In this document: positions 53,883 to 63,834 of the stretch, in pieces | Numbering within the stretch: the first letter of the stretch is position 1 | Layout: every line of letters begins with the position of its first letter | Assembly: GCF_007745175.1 (NCBI RefSeq) | Contig: NZ_CP036271.1 | Span: 5,964,314-6,028,313 of the forward strand | Origin: Caulifigura coniformis | GTDB taxonomy: Bacteria; Planctomycetota; Planctomycetia; Planctomycetales; Planctomycetaceae | Length of the DNA: 64,000 nt | Direction: 5' to 3' | Program-made: the position numbers and the translations under genes | Notes under the pieces: generated by a model | The model's database searches: none | What the model was told of the DNA's origin: nothing | Seen by the model: the letters and a program-made list of their open reading frames with translations, nothing else

Positions 53883-54872
53883 TTACGGCTTCTCTTCCCG
53901 GATCCGCTTGATGACGTGGTCCAGGATGACAGGGACATAGACAACCGTGGTGACGTGATCGCCCGGGAGGCGGATGTGGTGGTCATCCGCGAGGCCGGCG
54001 GCCTTCTTCAAGGCCAGGGCGCTGGCGATGGGAACCACGCGGTCGTGCTCGGCCGAATACAGCCACAGCCTGTCGGGATTCATTCGCCCCGCCAGTCGTG
54101 TCGGCTCGACCTGCCACATAAGGTCCCGCAACTTCTCGCCGGTGAACCCGGCCTCCTCGAGTCGCCGCCTGAGTTCGGCCGCCTCACGCTCTCCGCTCTG
54201 CAGCATCGAATACAGGTCGCCGCCTGCCACCATGATGAAGACCTGATCGAAACCGCTGTCGAGGCCGGCCGTGGTGGACGCGACAAACCCTCCGAGGCTG
54301 GTCCCCTGGAGCGAGATGCGGGCCGGGTCGATCCCCGGCAGTGCGGCGACGGCGTCCCGGGTGCGGCGCACATCGGCAATTCCCTGTCGCATCGCGAGGA
54401 GGAACTGGTCGCCGGTCGGTTTCCGGTTCCCCGTTCGGCGGAGGCCGTAGTTGGGAAGCTGCACAAGGAATGCATGCACGCCCTGGCCGGCGAACAGCCG
54501 GGCAAAGAGTTTTCCAATCGGCATCGAAGAGCCCGACTCGTGGACCACCACGATCGCTGGTTTAAGTCCCGGCGCATCATCCTTCGGCGCCTGGTACCAC
54601 AGCACGGCGACACGGTCATTGACTGCGTTGCCCGAGTTGATCGGAGACGGAAATCGCAGGACGGCCTGATGATTGGCGTCTTCAGATGCCGCCGGTTCAC
54701 AGTTCACTTCAAAGGACTGCGGTTTCCAGCAGAGTCCGTCAAGGCAGGCCTGCACGTCGTCACTCGCTGCCGGCTTCGGGGCGAGCGTGTCGATCGCCAT
54801 GAAGCGTTGCGTCTCTTCGCCGCCGGCAATCCGGCCGGCCAGCACAGCAATGACGAACCAGGCGAAGCGCAT
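53883..54872 (-). CDS. Exported alpha/beta hydrolase
   Basis: With the ATG at 54872 the product has 329 residues and starts with a signal peptide (MRFAWFVIAVLAGRIAGG). The nucleophile elbow is GTSLGGF, the acid is in EHDRVVPI, and the His is in GDHVTTV, all in the order of the alpha/beta hydrolase family. VVVHESGSSMPIG before it can form the oxyanion hole. The substrate is unknown. It follows the old-yellow-enzyme gene at a 116-base distance on the same strand. Confidence 0.82.
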   Translation of the reverse strand: MRFAWFVIAVLAGRIAGGEETQRFMAIDTLAPKPAASDDVQACLDGLCWKPQSFEVNCEPAASEDANHQAVLRFPSPINSGNAVNDRVAVLWYQAPKDDAPGLKPAIVVVHESGSSMPIGKLFARLFAGQGVHAFLVQLPNYGLRRTGNRKPTGDQFLLAMRQGIADVRRTRDAVAALPGIDPARISLQGTSLGGFVASTTAGLDSGFDQVFIMVAGGDLYSMLQSGEREAAELRRRLEEAGFTGEKLRDLMWQVEPTRLAGRMNPDRLWLYSAEHDRVVPIASALALKKAAGLADDHHIRLPGDHVTTVVYVPVILDHVIKRIREEKP

Positions 54873-54988
54873 GGCGTTCCCATGTGGAAGAGGGACCAGC
54901 AATCGCCGTCTCACGGCGCAGGGCGATTCGGGAGCCATCGTAAGTGCCCCGTTTCGACAATCCAATTCGTCGCCGCCGGCTCGCGTCG

Positions 54989-56086
54989 TCAACCTTCCAG
55001 AAGGTCACGAAAGCGACTTGGCTGCGACCGCAGATACTGTTTCGCGGCCTTGACGCGGGCGCCGAGGTGCGCGGCCGCATGCCAGGGCCAGCGCGGGTCG
55101 TACAGAATCGTCCGTGCGATCGCGACGAAATCGGCATCGCCGTTGGCGATGATCGCTTCCGCGTGGTCGTAACTCGTGATCAGTCCCACTGCGATCGTCG
55201 GCAGACCGCTTCCTTCCTTGACGGCCCGCGCCAGCGGAACCTGGTAGCCCGGTGCGACAGGTATCTTCTGCGCCGGGGTCAGGCCGCCGCTCGAAACGTG
55301 AATCGCGCTGCAGCCTCGCTCACGAAGTGCATTGGCAAACGCGATTGTCTGTTCGACATCCCACCCGCCGTTGGCCCAGTCCGTTCCGGACACCCGGACA
55401 CTCACTGGCCGGTCCGCGGGGAAAGCCGCTCGCACTTCCTCGAAGACTTCCAGCGGGAACCGCATCCGGTTTTCGAGGCTCCCGCCATAGACGTCGTCGC
55501 GCTGGTTGCTGAGGGGCGAGAGGAATTCGTGGAGCAGATAACCATGGGCCGCATGGATTTGGACGGCGTCGAGTCCAAGCCGTGCCGCACGGCGGGCCGC
55601 CTGGGCGAATGCCTCCCGGATTCGCCGCAAACCTTCCGTGTCGAGCGCCGCGGGAGGATGTTCGCCTTCCGAAAAAGCGAGTGCAGAGGGCCCGACCGTC
55701 TGCCAGCCGCGGGGCTCATCCGGACGGAGCTGCTTTCCTCCTTCCCAGGGCACCCGGCAGGAAGCCTTCCGCCCCGCGTGGGCGAGCTGGATCGCGATCG
55801 GCATGTCGGAATACCGGCGCACTGATTCGAGCACGCGCCCAAGTGCCGACTCGGTGTCATCCGACCACAATCCCAGGTCATCCGGGCTGATTCGTCCTTC
55901 CGGCAATACGGCCGTCGCCTCAATGGTCAGCAGCGCCGCGCCGGAGAGTGCGAGTTGCCCGAGATGGATGAGGTGCCAGTCCGTCGCTCGCCCTTCGTCG
56001 GCCGAGTACTGGCACATCGGGGCGATGATGATCCGGTTCCGCAGCTCGAGCGTTCCGGCCCGGGCGGGAGTGAACAGTTTGCTCAT
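54989..56086 (-). CDS. Old-yellow-enzyme family NADH:flavin oxidoreductase (NamA/YqjM-like)
   Basis: The 365-residue product has KLFTPARAGTLELRNRIIIAPMCQYSADEG, where Cys in APMCQYSA marks the YqjM-like OYE group, and HAAHGYLLHEFLSPLSNQRDD with the His pair that holds the substrate. The FMN site near AVGLITSYDHAEAII and FVAIARTILYDPRW is also present. It reduces activated C=C bonds with NAD(P)H and FMN. The size is that of the group. Its physiological substrate cannot be read from sequence. Confidence 0.9.
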   Translation of the reverse strand: MSKLFTPARAGTLELRNRIIIAPMCQYSADEGRATDWHLIHLGQLALSGAALLTIEATAVLPEGRISPDDLGLWSDDTESALGRVLESVRRYSDMPIAIQLAHAGRKASCRVPWEGGKQLRPDEPRGWQTVGPSALAFSEGEHPPAALDTEGLRRIREAFAQAARRAARLGLDAVQIHAAHGYLLHEFLSPLSNQRDDVYGGSLENRMRFPLEVFEEVRAAFPADRPVSVRVSGTDWANGGWDVEQTIAFANALRERGCSAIHVSSGGLTPAQKIPVAPGYQVPLARAVKEGSGLPTIAVGLITSYDHAEAIIANGDADFVAIARTILYDPRWPWHAAAHLGARVKAAKQYLRSQPSRFRDLLEG

Positions 56087-56359
56087 GGCTTGTCGATCCC
56101 TTCGTCCGAATCATAGTGCGGTCCGCAATGCGACCACCCCGTTGCCTCGCCGTCGGCAGTGAGAGAGGGAACTGCGTTCGCCGTTCACGGTTCGTTTCCC
56201 GGAGCTCGTGAGGTAGTTCGAGAATGCTGCAACCACGATGCCCTCGTACCGCGTGCGTTGGCTCGTGAGCCGTCCCCCCCTAAGATTCCATGCTGCGTCT
56301 GCGATTGGCACGGGCCGGTTGCGCTGATGTCAAGGTCCGCATTGAAGGTGAACAGCCCG

Positions 56360-58441
56360 ATGGCACTCGTTCTCCCGAATCCACCGGTCCACTCACGTCG
56401 ATATCGCGGTCGGGCCGGCCGCGCTCTGGTGGTCGCTCTCGTCGTGCTCTGCGTCACTGGTTCGGCGATCCTTCCCGGATTCATGAAGGCGCAGGACGCT
56501 CCGCAGAATCCACTGCCAGGGCGATTCCCCGCACCGAGCCTCGATGGCGGGGTGGAGTGGCTGAACACGTCGGGCCCGATCGACCTGAAAGACCTGCGCG
56601 GCAAGATTGTCCTGCTCGATTTCTGGACCTATTGCTGCATCAACTGCATTCACGTTCTGCCCGACCTCAAGTACCTCGAGAAGAAGTACGACAAGCAGCT
56701 CGTGGTGATCGGAGTGCACGCCGCGAAGTTCTCGAACGAGAAGGAAACCGAGAACATCCGCCGCGCAATCCTGCGGTATGAGATCGAGCACCCGGTCATC
56801 AACGACGCCAACATGGTGATCGCCCGGAAGTACCAGTTCAGCAGTTGGCCCACGCTGGTGCTCATCGATCCCGAGGGGAACTTCGTCGGCCAGCAGCCGG
56901 GCGAGGGGCATCGCGAGATCTTCGACGAAGTGATCGGGAAAATGGTCGCGTTCCACAGGGCCAAGGGGACGCTCGATGAAACGCCGGTGAAGTTTGCTCT
57001 CGAGCGGCACCAGGCGCCGATTACGCCTCTCAGGTTTCCGGGAAAGCTCCTGGCCGATGCCGCCAACGACAGGCTGTACGTCTCCGACAGCAACCACAAC
57101 CGCATCGTCATCAGTACGCTGCAGGGCGACCTGGTCGATGTGATCGGGACGGGAGCGATCGGCAAGAACGACGGCGACTACGCAGTGGCGACGTTCGATC
57201 ATCCCCAGGGGATGACCCTGGTTGGCGACACGCTCTATGTCGCCGACACCGAGAACCACATGATCCGCGCGGTCGATGTCAAACGGCGCACGGTGTCGAC
57301 GTTTTCAGGAACCGGTGAACAAGCGCGGCTGCGCAGCAAAGGGGGAGCGCTGACGAAGACGGCCCTGAACAGCCCGTGGGCGCTCACGCATCTCGATGGC
57401 GTCCTGTATGTCGCCATGGCCGGTCCGCATCAGTTGTGGTCCCACAAGCTCGGCACGAACCGGATCGAGGTATTTGCCGGCTCGGGCCGGGAGGACATCC
57501 TCGACGGCACGCGTGACGATGCGGCCCTGGCGCAGCCCTCGGGCATCACGACGGACGGCCAGTCCCTGTTCTTTGTCGACAGCGAAGGTTCAGCGGTGCG
57601 AAAAGTGAGCCGCGGATCCTCCGGACGCGTGGTCACCATTGTCGGCCCGCACGATTTCCCGCAGGGACGGAGCCTGTTTGAATTCGGCGATATCGACGGC
57701 GCCGCTGATGATGTCCGCCTGCAGCATCCGCTCGGAGTCGTTTTTCATGAAGGCGCGCTGTTCGTGGCGGACACCTACAACCACAAAATCAAGCGGGTCG
57801 ATCCGAAAACCCGCGACTGTGAGACCTGGCTCGGCGCCGGCAAGCGAGGGCAGGGGCTCGACCCGGTCGAACTGTCCGAGCCGGCCGACATGTTGATCGT
57901 CGGCGACCGCATGATCGTGGCGGATACCAACAACCATCGGCTTCTGTCGGTCGACATGAAGTCGCGGCATGCTGAAGAATTCATCATCAAAGGGCTCGCC
58001 GCCCCGCCACCTCCCAAAATTGAAAGCGACGCGGACGAGGCCTCGGGGAAACCGGTCACCGACCTGGCGGAGACGACGGTCAAGTCGTCCGGCCCCCTGG
58101 AAGTCGAGGCGACATTTACGCTCCCCGAGGGCTTCAAGCTGAATACGCTCGCTCCGCAAACGGTGCGGTTGTCGTCGCCGGCCGGCCAGGGACTGGTTGC
58201 TGCAGAACACCTCGATTCGAAGCTGGAAGCGATGATTGACGGCAACGCAGTGCGCTGGACGATCCCGATTTCCGGGAGCGGTCAGGCCACGTTTGAATTG
58301 ACGCTCTCTTATTCGTATTGTCGCGACGGAACGGGCGGCGTGTGCAAATTTGGCACGGCCCGCTGGCGGCTGCCAGTGCGTGCGACCGCCGAGGCCCCGG
58401 CCAGCAAGGTCTCACTCAAGGTCGATCCGTCGGCGAACTGA
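56360..58441 (+). CDS. Thioredoxin-like domain with NHL repeats (NHLRC2-like), exported
   Basis: With the ATG at 56360 (GAAGGTG before it) the product has 693 residues. A hydrophobic segment ([20 protein letters not shown]) near residue 30 targets it to the envelope. A thioredoxin fold follows with [12 protein letters not shown], whose Cys-Ile-Asn-Cys pair is the redox site. NHL beta-propeller repeats fill the next 350 residues ([37 protein letters not shown]). The order matches NHLRC2-like proteins. The substrate of the redox part is unknown. Confidence 0.85.
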   Translation: MALVLPNPPVHSRRYRGRAGRALVVALVVLCVTGSAILPGFMKAQDAPQNPLPGRFPAPSLDGGVEWLNTSGPIDLKDLRGKIVLLDFWTYCCINCIHVLPDLKYLEKKYDKQLVVIGVHAAKFSNEKETENIRRAILRYEIEHPVINDANMVIARKYQFSSWPTLVLIDPEGNFVGQQPGEGHREIFDEVIGKMVAFHRAKGTLDETPVKFALERHQAPITPLRFPGKLLADAANDRLYVSDSNHNRIVISTLQGDLVDVIGTGAIGKNDGDYAVATFDHPQGMTLVGDTLYVADTENHMIRAVDVKRRTVSTFSGTGEQARLRSKGGALTKTALNSPWALTHLDGVLYVAMAGPHQLWSHKLGTNRIEVFAGSGREDILDGTRDDAALAQPSGITTDGQSLFFVDSEGSAVRKVSRGSSGRVVTIVGPHDFPQGRSLFEFGDIDGAADDVRLQHPLGVVFHEGALFVADTYNHKIKRVDPKTRDCETWLGAGKRGQGLDPVELSEPADMLIVGDRMIVADTNNHRLLSVDMKSRHAEEFIIKGLAAPPPPKIESDADEASGKPVTDLAETTVKSSGPLEVEATFTLPEGFKLNTLAPQTVRLSSPAGQGLVAAEHLDSKLEAMIDGNAVRWTIPISGSGQATFELTLSYSYCRDGTGGVCKFGTARWRLPVRATAEAPASKVSLKVDPSAN

Positions 58442-58516
58442 CCGCTGGATCGGCCGCGACCCTCCGCGGATGATTGTTTGTCGCGTTGTTGTTGTTGATT
58501 GCCTGAAAGGCTGTGG

Positions 58517-59797
58517 ATGGCTGATTCATTGACGATTACCGATAACCGAACCGGCAAGTCCTACGACTTGCCGATCACGGACGGAACCATCAAGGCGAAT
58601 GACCTGAAGCAGATCAAGGCCGGGCCCGACGATCTGGGGCTCGCTTCGTACGACCCGGGCTTCCTCAACACCGCCGCCACCCGCAGCGCCATCACCTACA
58701 TCGATGGCGACAAGGGCATCCTCGAATACCGCGGCTACCCGATCGAACAGCTGGCCGAGAAGAGCACCTATCTCGAGACCGCGTGGCTGCTCCTTAATGG
58801 AGAACTCCCCACCGAGCAGCAGCTCGTCGATTGGGAGAACGACATCGAGACCCACACCATCGTCCATGAGAACCTCAAGCGTCTCATGGAGGGGTTCCGA
58901 TACGACGCTCATCCCATGGGCATGCTGATCTCCAGCGTGGCGGCGCTGTCGACTTTCTACCCGGAAGCCAAGCAGATCCGCGACCCCGCGATCCGGCTGC
59001 GGCAGATTCACCGGCTGATTGCGAAGGTGCCGACGCTTGCCGCCTTCTGTTACCGGCACAGCCTCGGGCTGCCGTACAACTATCCGCGGAACGAACTCGG
59101 CTACACCGAGAACTTCCTGGCGATGCTCTTCCGGATGACCGAGAGCCGGTTCGATCCCGATCCGGTCCTCGCCCGGGCCCTCGATATCCTGTTCATCCTC
59201 CACGCCGATCACGAGCAGAACTGCAGCACCGCGGCCATGCGGGCGATTGGCTCGTCCGACGTCGATCCTTACAGCGCGTATGCCGGAGCGGCAGCCGCGC
59301 TGTATGGTCCGCTGCACGGCGGAGCGAATGAAGCGGTCCTGCGGATGCTGGAATCGATCGGCGACGTCAAGAACGTGCCGGGCTTTATCGAGCGCGTGAA
59401 GAATCGCGAAGTCCTGCTGATGGGCTTCGGGCACCGCGTCTACAAGAACTACGACCCCCGCGCGACGATCATCAAGCGGACGGCCGACCAGGTCTTCGAA
59501 GTCACGGGCCGCAATCCCCTTCTCGAGATCGCTCTCGAGCTGGAGAAGATCGCGCTCAACGACGAATACTTCGTCAAACGCAAGCTCTATCCGAACGTCG
59601 ACTTCTACTCCGGCCTGATCTACCAGTCGATGGGCCTGCCGGTCTCCATGTTCCCTGTCATGTTCGCGATCCCGCGGACGGCTGGGTGGCTTGCCCAGTG
59701 GCAGGAGATGCTGGAAGACCCCGAGCAGAAGATCGCCCGGCCCAAGCAGATCTTCACCGGCCATGCGCGGCGCGATTATCCCGCAGAGCGGAAGTAG
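58517..59797 (+). CDS. gltA: Citrate synthase
   Basis: With the ATG at 58517, preceded by GAAAGG six bases before, the product has 426 residues. The signatures are HADHEQNCSTAAMR, GPLHGGANEAV and GFGHRVYKNYDPRA, with the catalytic His and Asp in these segments. It joins acetyl-CoA and oxaloacetate to open the citric acid cycle. The N-terminal ITDNRTGKSYDLPIT domain is the type of the hexameric enzyme found in many Gram-negative bacteria. No operon partner is seen. Confidence 0.96.
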   Translation: MADSLTITDNRTGKSYDLPITDGTIKANDLKQIKAGPDDLGLASYDPGFLNTAATRSAITYIDGDKGILEYRGYPIEQLAEKSTYLETAWLLLNGELPTEQQLVDWENDIETHTIVHENLKRLMEGFRYDAHPMGMLISSVAALSTFYPEAKQIRDPAIRLRQIHRLIAKVPTLAAFCYRHSLGLPYNYPRNELGYTENFLAMLFRMTESRFDPDPVLARALDILFILHADHEQNCSTAAMRAIGSSDVDPYSAYAGAAAALYGPLHGGANEAVLRMLESIGDVKNVPGFIERVKNREVLLMGFGHRVYKNYDPRATIIKRTADQVFEVTGRNPLLEIALELEKIALNDEYFVKRKLYPNVDFYSGLIYQSMGLPVSMFPVMFAIPRTAGWLAQWQEMLEDPEQKIARPKQIFTGHARRDYPAERK

Positions 59798-59800
59798 GGC

Positions 59801-60241
59801 TCAGACGCCGGTCTCGAGAATCTGGTCGCAGGCGTCCTCTTCCGAGAGGACGCTTGTGAACCGCACGCCGTAAAGAAACATCTCTGTCGAGCGATTGCGG
59901 ATGTCGGTGTGACGCTCCGTCGTCCGGCTGCAGATCTGCGCCTCGATAAACTTGCTTCCCAGCCTGGGGAGCAGGAACTTCAGCAGCAGGCGTGAGCCCT
60001 CGATCGGCTCGCGCGACATGATCCTCGCGCCGCCGGGCGAGAGGTCTCGCGTCCAGCATTTCCGCAGTTCAAAGTCCGTGCCCGTCTGGACACGAACAAG
60101 CGTTACGACGGTCTGGTAGGGAAACCTGCGCTCGCGACGCCGCTCCGCGCCCCTGGGCGCCTTCGTCCCGTCGGTTCCCGGTAATTTCGATCCTGCCGCG
60201 TCCGACGTTCCTTCGTTCTGTACAGTCACGGCGATCGCCAT
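59801..60241 (-). CDS. PilZ domain protein
   Basis: With the ATG at 60241 (GGAG five bases before) the product has 146 residues. RRRERRFPY (RxxxR) and DLSPGGARI (D/NxSxxG) are the two c-di-GMP-binding motifs of PilZ. The domain takes most of the protein. PilZ proteins respond to c-di-GMP to control motility, exopolysaccharide or secretion. It ends three bases from the citrate synthase gene, which converges on it. Target unknown. Confidence 0.82.
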   Translation of the reverse strand: MAIAVTVQNEGTSDAAGSKLPGTDGTKAPRGAERRRERRFPYQTVVTLVRVQTGTDFELRKCWTRDLSPGGARIMSREPIEGSRLLLKFLLPRLGSKFIEAQICSRTTERHTDIRNRSTEMFLYGVRFTSVLSEEDACDQILETGV

Positions 60242-60364
60242 GGTCACTCCGGTCATGGAAGGGCCCGCGCAACCTTAGGTTGCGGAAAGTCACCGGGCCC
60301 GCGGAGCGCCCCTGCCTGTGTCATCCGGGAGGGAAGTCGACAGCGGTTGATCTGGTTTTAACGG

Positions 60365-61264
60365 TCAGGCGGCGATCCGCAGTGCGATCTCGTCGGCATT
60401 CAGCGACACGATTGCGATTCCCAGCTTGTCCGCCAGGGCCACCACCTCGGGTTCATCCAGGAGGATGGTCATGCCCGCCTCGATCGCCAGCACACGCGCG
60501 CCCGATTCCCGCATGGTCTGAAGCGTCTGCGTACCGATTGTCGGTACGTCGAATCGGCGGTCCTGCTGCGGCTTCGCAGTCTTCACCACCGTCAGGCCCC
60601 CGCGCCGGCAGAGCGTTCCAGCCCGGCGGATGCATTCATCCGTTCCCTCAATGGCTTCGATGGCGATGACAGCCGTGTCATGGACGACGACCGTCTGGCC
60701 GACGTCGAGCCGGCCCATTTCCTTGGCCAGCTCCCAGCCGAACCGAATGTCCTTCCACTGGGCGGCCGTGGGCTGGCGCCTCGTCAGGAATCCATGTTTC
60801 ACGAGCAGCTCCGGGCAATAGTCCAGGGCGGAATGAAATTGAATGCCGTCCCGCTCGAACTCGCGGATGACCGCCAGCAGCAGCGTGTCATCCTTCTTGT
60901 CCCGGCGGCAGTGACGGAACCACATGGCCGTGGTCCGCCAGTCCGGCAGCAGGCGAAAGATCCGCATCGGATCGAAGAGTTGTTTCTTGTCGACCTTGCC
61001 CGCCATCACGGCTTCGGTGACCCTGCGGCGCTTCAGGAAGCGGATGGCGCGGCCGACCTGGGCCATTGGAATCCACTGCAGGCGGTCACAGTGTTCGGCC
61101 AGTTCTTCGCTGGCCATTCCCGAGATGCCGACACACTGCACGGCATACCCCTGGCGGCGCGCCTCCCGCGCAAAATGGACCGGGAATCTCCCCCAGCCGG
61201 CGACGAGGCCGATGCGACGTCCCTGGCCGGGGCGGAGAGGCAGAATGTCGGGAAAGTCGGACAT
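60365..61264 (-). CDS. lpxI: UDP-2,3-diacylglucosamine pyrophosphatase (LpxI, DUF1009)
   Basis: With the ATG at 61264 the product has 299 residues. IGLVAGWGRFPVHFAREARRQG is the N-terminal signature, and GTDECIRRAGTL with VVKTAKPQQDRRFDVPTIGTQT is the C-terminal signature of LpxI. It makes 2,3-diacylglucosamine 1-phosphate for lipid A. It lies 20 bases after lpxD in the same direction, so the two form an operon. In gamma-proteobacteria LpxH does this step, so LpxI fits a non-enteric lineage. Confidence 0.9.
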   Translation of the reverse strand: MSDFPDILPLRPGQGRRIGLVAGWGRFPVHFAREARRQGYAVQCVGISGMASEELAEHCDRLQWIPMAQVGRAIRFLKRRRVTEAVMAGKVDKKQLFDPMRIFRLLPDWRTTAMWFRHCRRDKKDDTLLLAVIREFERDGIQFHSALDYCPELLVKHGFLTRRQPTAAQWKDIRFGWELAKEMGRLDVGQTVVVHDTAVIAIEAIEGTDECIRRAGTLCRRGGLTVVKTAKPQQDRRFDVPTIGTQTLQTMRESGARVLAIEAGMTILLDEPEVVALADKLGIAIVSLNADEIALRIAA

Positions 61265-61284
61265 GGAACGATGGACGGTTCGGC

Positions 61285-62358
61285 TTAAGCCGCGCTGGGC
61301 TGCTCCGCATGTTCTCCCGAAGCCTGCTGTCGCTGCAGTTCGGCGACCTGCTTCGTGAGGGTTTTGAGTTGCTGGAGGATGTCCGGCAGCTTGCTGACGT
61401 TCAGCAGCATGCGGAAGGTGTCTTTCTCGGGCTGGCACGGAACGCCGATCTGGTGCGAGCCGTCCGGGATGTCGTTCATGACGCCCGCCTTGGCGCCGAG
61501 CGTCGACCCGGTTCCCAGGTGCAGATGGTCGGCAATGCCGACCTGCCCGGCGCACCGCACGTAGTCGCCTGAGGTGACCGATCCGGCCAGGCCGACCTGT
61601 GAGGCAAAGGCGTTGTGTTTCCCGAGGCGGCAGTTGTGCCCGATCATGATCAGGTTATCGAGCTTCGTTCCCTCGCCGATGCGCGTCTCCCCGACCATCG
61701 CCCGGTCGATCGTGGTGCACGCGCCGATTTCGACATCGCTTTCGATGACGACCGTGCCGGTGTGCGGAATCCGCTCGTAGCGTCCGTCGGCGAAACGATA
61801 GCCAAACCCGTCGGCTCCGATCACCGCTCCTGAATGAATGATCGAACGGGCGCCGATTGAGATGTCGTGATAGAGGACGGCGTTGGCGTGCACGATGACC
61901 TCTTCTTCGAGTCGGCAACCGTCGCCAACAACTGCGCCGGGACCGATGTCGCACCGGTCGCCCAGGACGGCATGCTCACCGACGTAAGCGCCCGGAAGAA
62001 TATTCACGTCACGGCCGATTTGAGCGGTCGAGGAGACATGGGCTCCTGGCGAAATGCCCGTCGTCGCTCTCGGCTTGAGGGGCCGAAACAAAAGCATGGC
62101 CCGAATGAAAACCGCCTGGGCATCGTCAGCGACAAGCCAGGTTCGCGAGGCGTCCAGCGAATCGCCCAGCTTTCGGGGAACGACAATGGCCCCAGCGCTC
62201 GATTGGGATGCCTTGCCGAGCTGCTTGCGGTCGCCGACGAAGGTGACATGCTCGTCCCCGGCCTCGCTGAGTGGGCGCACGTCAACGAGTCGACGCGTCG
62301 GATCGCCGAGAACGGCGCATCCGAGTTGCTGGGCGAGTTGTTCAACCGTGAACGCCAT
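61285..62358 (-). CDS. lpxD: UDP-3-O-acylglucosamine N-acyltransferase
   Basis: The 357-residue product has the N-terminal uridine-binding domain (EHVTFVGDRKQLGKAS) and then hexapeptide repeats building a left-handed beta helix (ISPGAHVSSTAQIGRDVNILPGAYVGEHAVLGDRCDI). GFGYRFADGRYERIPHTG carries the catalytic His region. LpxD adds the second acyl chain to UDP-glucosamine in lipid A synthesis. Length and layout match. The tail has a helical extension (QLKTLTKQVAELQRQQ). Confidence 0.95.
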   Translation of the reverse strand: MAFTVEQLAQQLGCAVLGDPTRRLVDVRPLSEAGDEHVTFVGDRKQLGKASQSSAGAIVVPRKLGDSLDASRTWLVADDAQAVFIRAMLLFRPLKPRATTGISPGAHVSSTAQIGRDVNILPGAYVGEHAVLGDRCDIGPGAVVGDGCRLEEEVIVHANAVLYHDISIGARSIIHSGAVIGADGFGYRFADGRYERIPHTGTVVIESDVEIGACTTIDRAMVGETRIGEGTKLDNLIMIGHNCRLGKHNAFASQVGLAGSVTSGDYVRCAGQVGIADHLHLGTGSTLGAKAGVMNDIPDGSHQIGVPCQPEKDTFRMLLNVSKLPDILQQLKTLTKQVAELQRQQASGEHAEQPSAA

Positions 62359-62790
62359 CGACGGACTCCATTCCGCCTCAAAATGATCCAGACGCAGACC
62401 GCAGTCCGCCGCAGGTTTCTAGCAGAATGTGCCAATGTGCCTCAATGTGGATCGCGAATCGGAATCCGCGGCTATGGAACGTCCGAGATTCTGCGGAGTT
62501 GATCGCTTAGAGGCGTGGCTGACGACTGGCTTTCAATGGGCGGGGGAGGCCGCGAAACGAGCCGGTCTTGTCCGCCGTTGCGATTGAGGTCGCTCGGCGG
62601 AACAGGCCGCGGCTCGCTGGAGACTCTCGAATTCTGATGGAAAGGGGCTGCGATTCAGTTGCACTGGCCGGCACGCCCGCTATGTTGTGAGACTGAGTCT
62701 CAGTTGCAGTGTTGGGCGGCGAGGGGGTCGCCCGGTGCCAGCGCTGGGAGTTGTTGCAGTCGCCCTGCGCCTGAAAGAAAGGCCCTTGTC
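62359..62790. other. Intergenic region between divergent genes
   Basis: This 432-base region carries the lpxD promoter on one strand and the promoter of the DUF1559 gene on the other. The plus-strand frame is open back to 62659 without a supported start. No RNA gene or clear repeat is seen. Confidence 0.5.
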
Positions 62791-63834
62791 TTGCTGGCTA
62801 CCCCCTCACGTCGCGCCCATCCCAGGCGCGGCTTCACGCTCATTGAGCTCCTCGTCGTCATCGCCATCATCGCGATTCTCGTCTCGCTGCTGCTCCCCGC
62901 AGTCCAGCAGGCCCGCGAGGCCGCTCGCAAAACCCAGTGCCGCAACAATCTCAAGCAGATCGGCCTCGCGCTTCACAACTTCCATGATGCGCGCACTGAG
63001 TTTCCGCACATGTACCGGCACAGTCCGCGTCCCACGACGTCGACGGCCTGCCCTTCGGGCCGGAATCCGATGGCGCTCCTGCTGCCCTACCTGGAACAGC
63101 AGAGTTTCGACACGAGCACCGAGGTTCGGACCGCGCTTCAGAACACCCTGTTGCCGGTCTACCGTTGTCCGTCAGACCCTGTTCCCGGCGGCGCTCCGAT
63201 CACCTATGCCTCCTACGGTGTCAATTCCGGTGACACCTATTCCTGGGCGTGGATGTGCAACGGGCAGCCCGCCAGCATGGCCGTCCCCTATTGCGCCTAC
63301 TTCAAGGCGAGTCGCCCCTACTTCGGCGGCCTCATCGACCCGGCGGGCATGACCTGCATGCAGCGGAGCGGTGGCCGCACAGTCCGATTTCGTGACATTA
63401 CGGACGGGACCTCCAACACGATCGCATTTGCGGAGCGCTGGGGAGCTGTGATCCATCCGGTCACCAAAGCGCGGAACACGCAGTACTCGGCGTTCATGTC
63501 GTCCTGGGTCGACACCTACGCCACCTTCCCGGTCAGTGCCTCCACCAGGCTCAACAACCATCTCGATCCCGACTTCAGCGAGATTCAGATCTGGTCGGGA
63601 TACTGGAGTTCCATGCGATCCGAGCACGCCGGCGGCGTGATGGTGCTCCTGGCCGATGGTTCGGTCCGGTTCCTCAACGAGTCGATCAATCGCGAAACGA
63701 CTGCGGACGACATGTTCCAGTACCCCGTGGGAACGGGATCTCCTTCACGAGGCGGGTCGCACCCGACGGCTTCGGGCCGAGTGTTCCGCGCCATCGCAGT
63801 GCGCGACGATGCGGAGGTGATCGGTGAGTTCTAG
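62791..63834 (+). CDS. DUF1559 protein with prepilin-type N terminus
   Basis: With the TTG at 62791, after AAAGG eight bases upstream, the product has 347 residues. [39 protein letters not shown] is the class III type prepilin leader; it is cut after Gly. [13 protein letters not shown] and [15 protein letters not shown] are the DUF1559 marks. This family is greatly expanded in planctomycetes and may form pilus-like or surface structures. The next gene overlaps its stop by 11 bases, so translation is coupled. Confidence 0.88.
   Translation: MLATPSRRAHPRRGFTLIELLVVIAIIAILVSLLLPAVQQAREAARKTQCRNNLKQIGLALHNFHDARTEFPHMYRHSPRPTTSTACPSGRNPMALLLPYLEQQSFDTSTEVRTALQNTLLPVYRCPSDPVPGGAPITYASYGVNSGDTYSWAWMCNGQPASMAVPYCAYFKASRPYFGGLIDPAGMTCMQRSGGRTVRFRDITDGTSNTIAFAERWGAVIHPVTKARNTQYSAFMSSWVDTYATFPVSASTRLNNHLDPDFSEIQIWSGYWSSMRSEHAGGVMVLLADGSVRFLNESINRETTADDMFQYPVGTGSPSRGGSHPTASGRVFRAIAVRDDAEVIGEF

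Noticed and set aside
60258-60305. GC-rich inverted repeats near 60260-60300 as a terminator
   Set aside because: No T-run follows on either strand and it lies in the leader of the PilZ gene.
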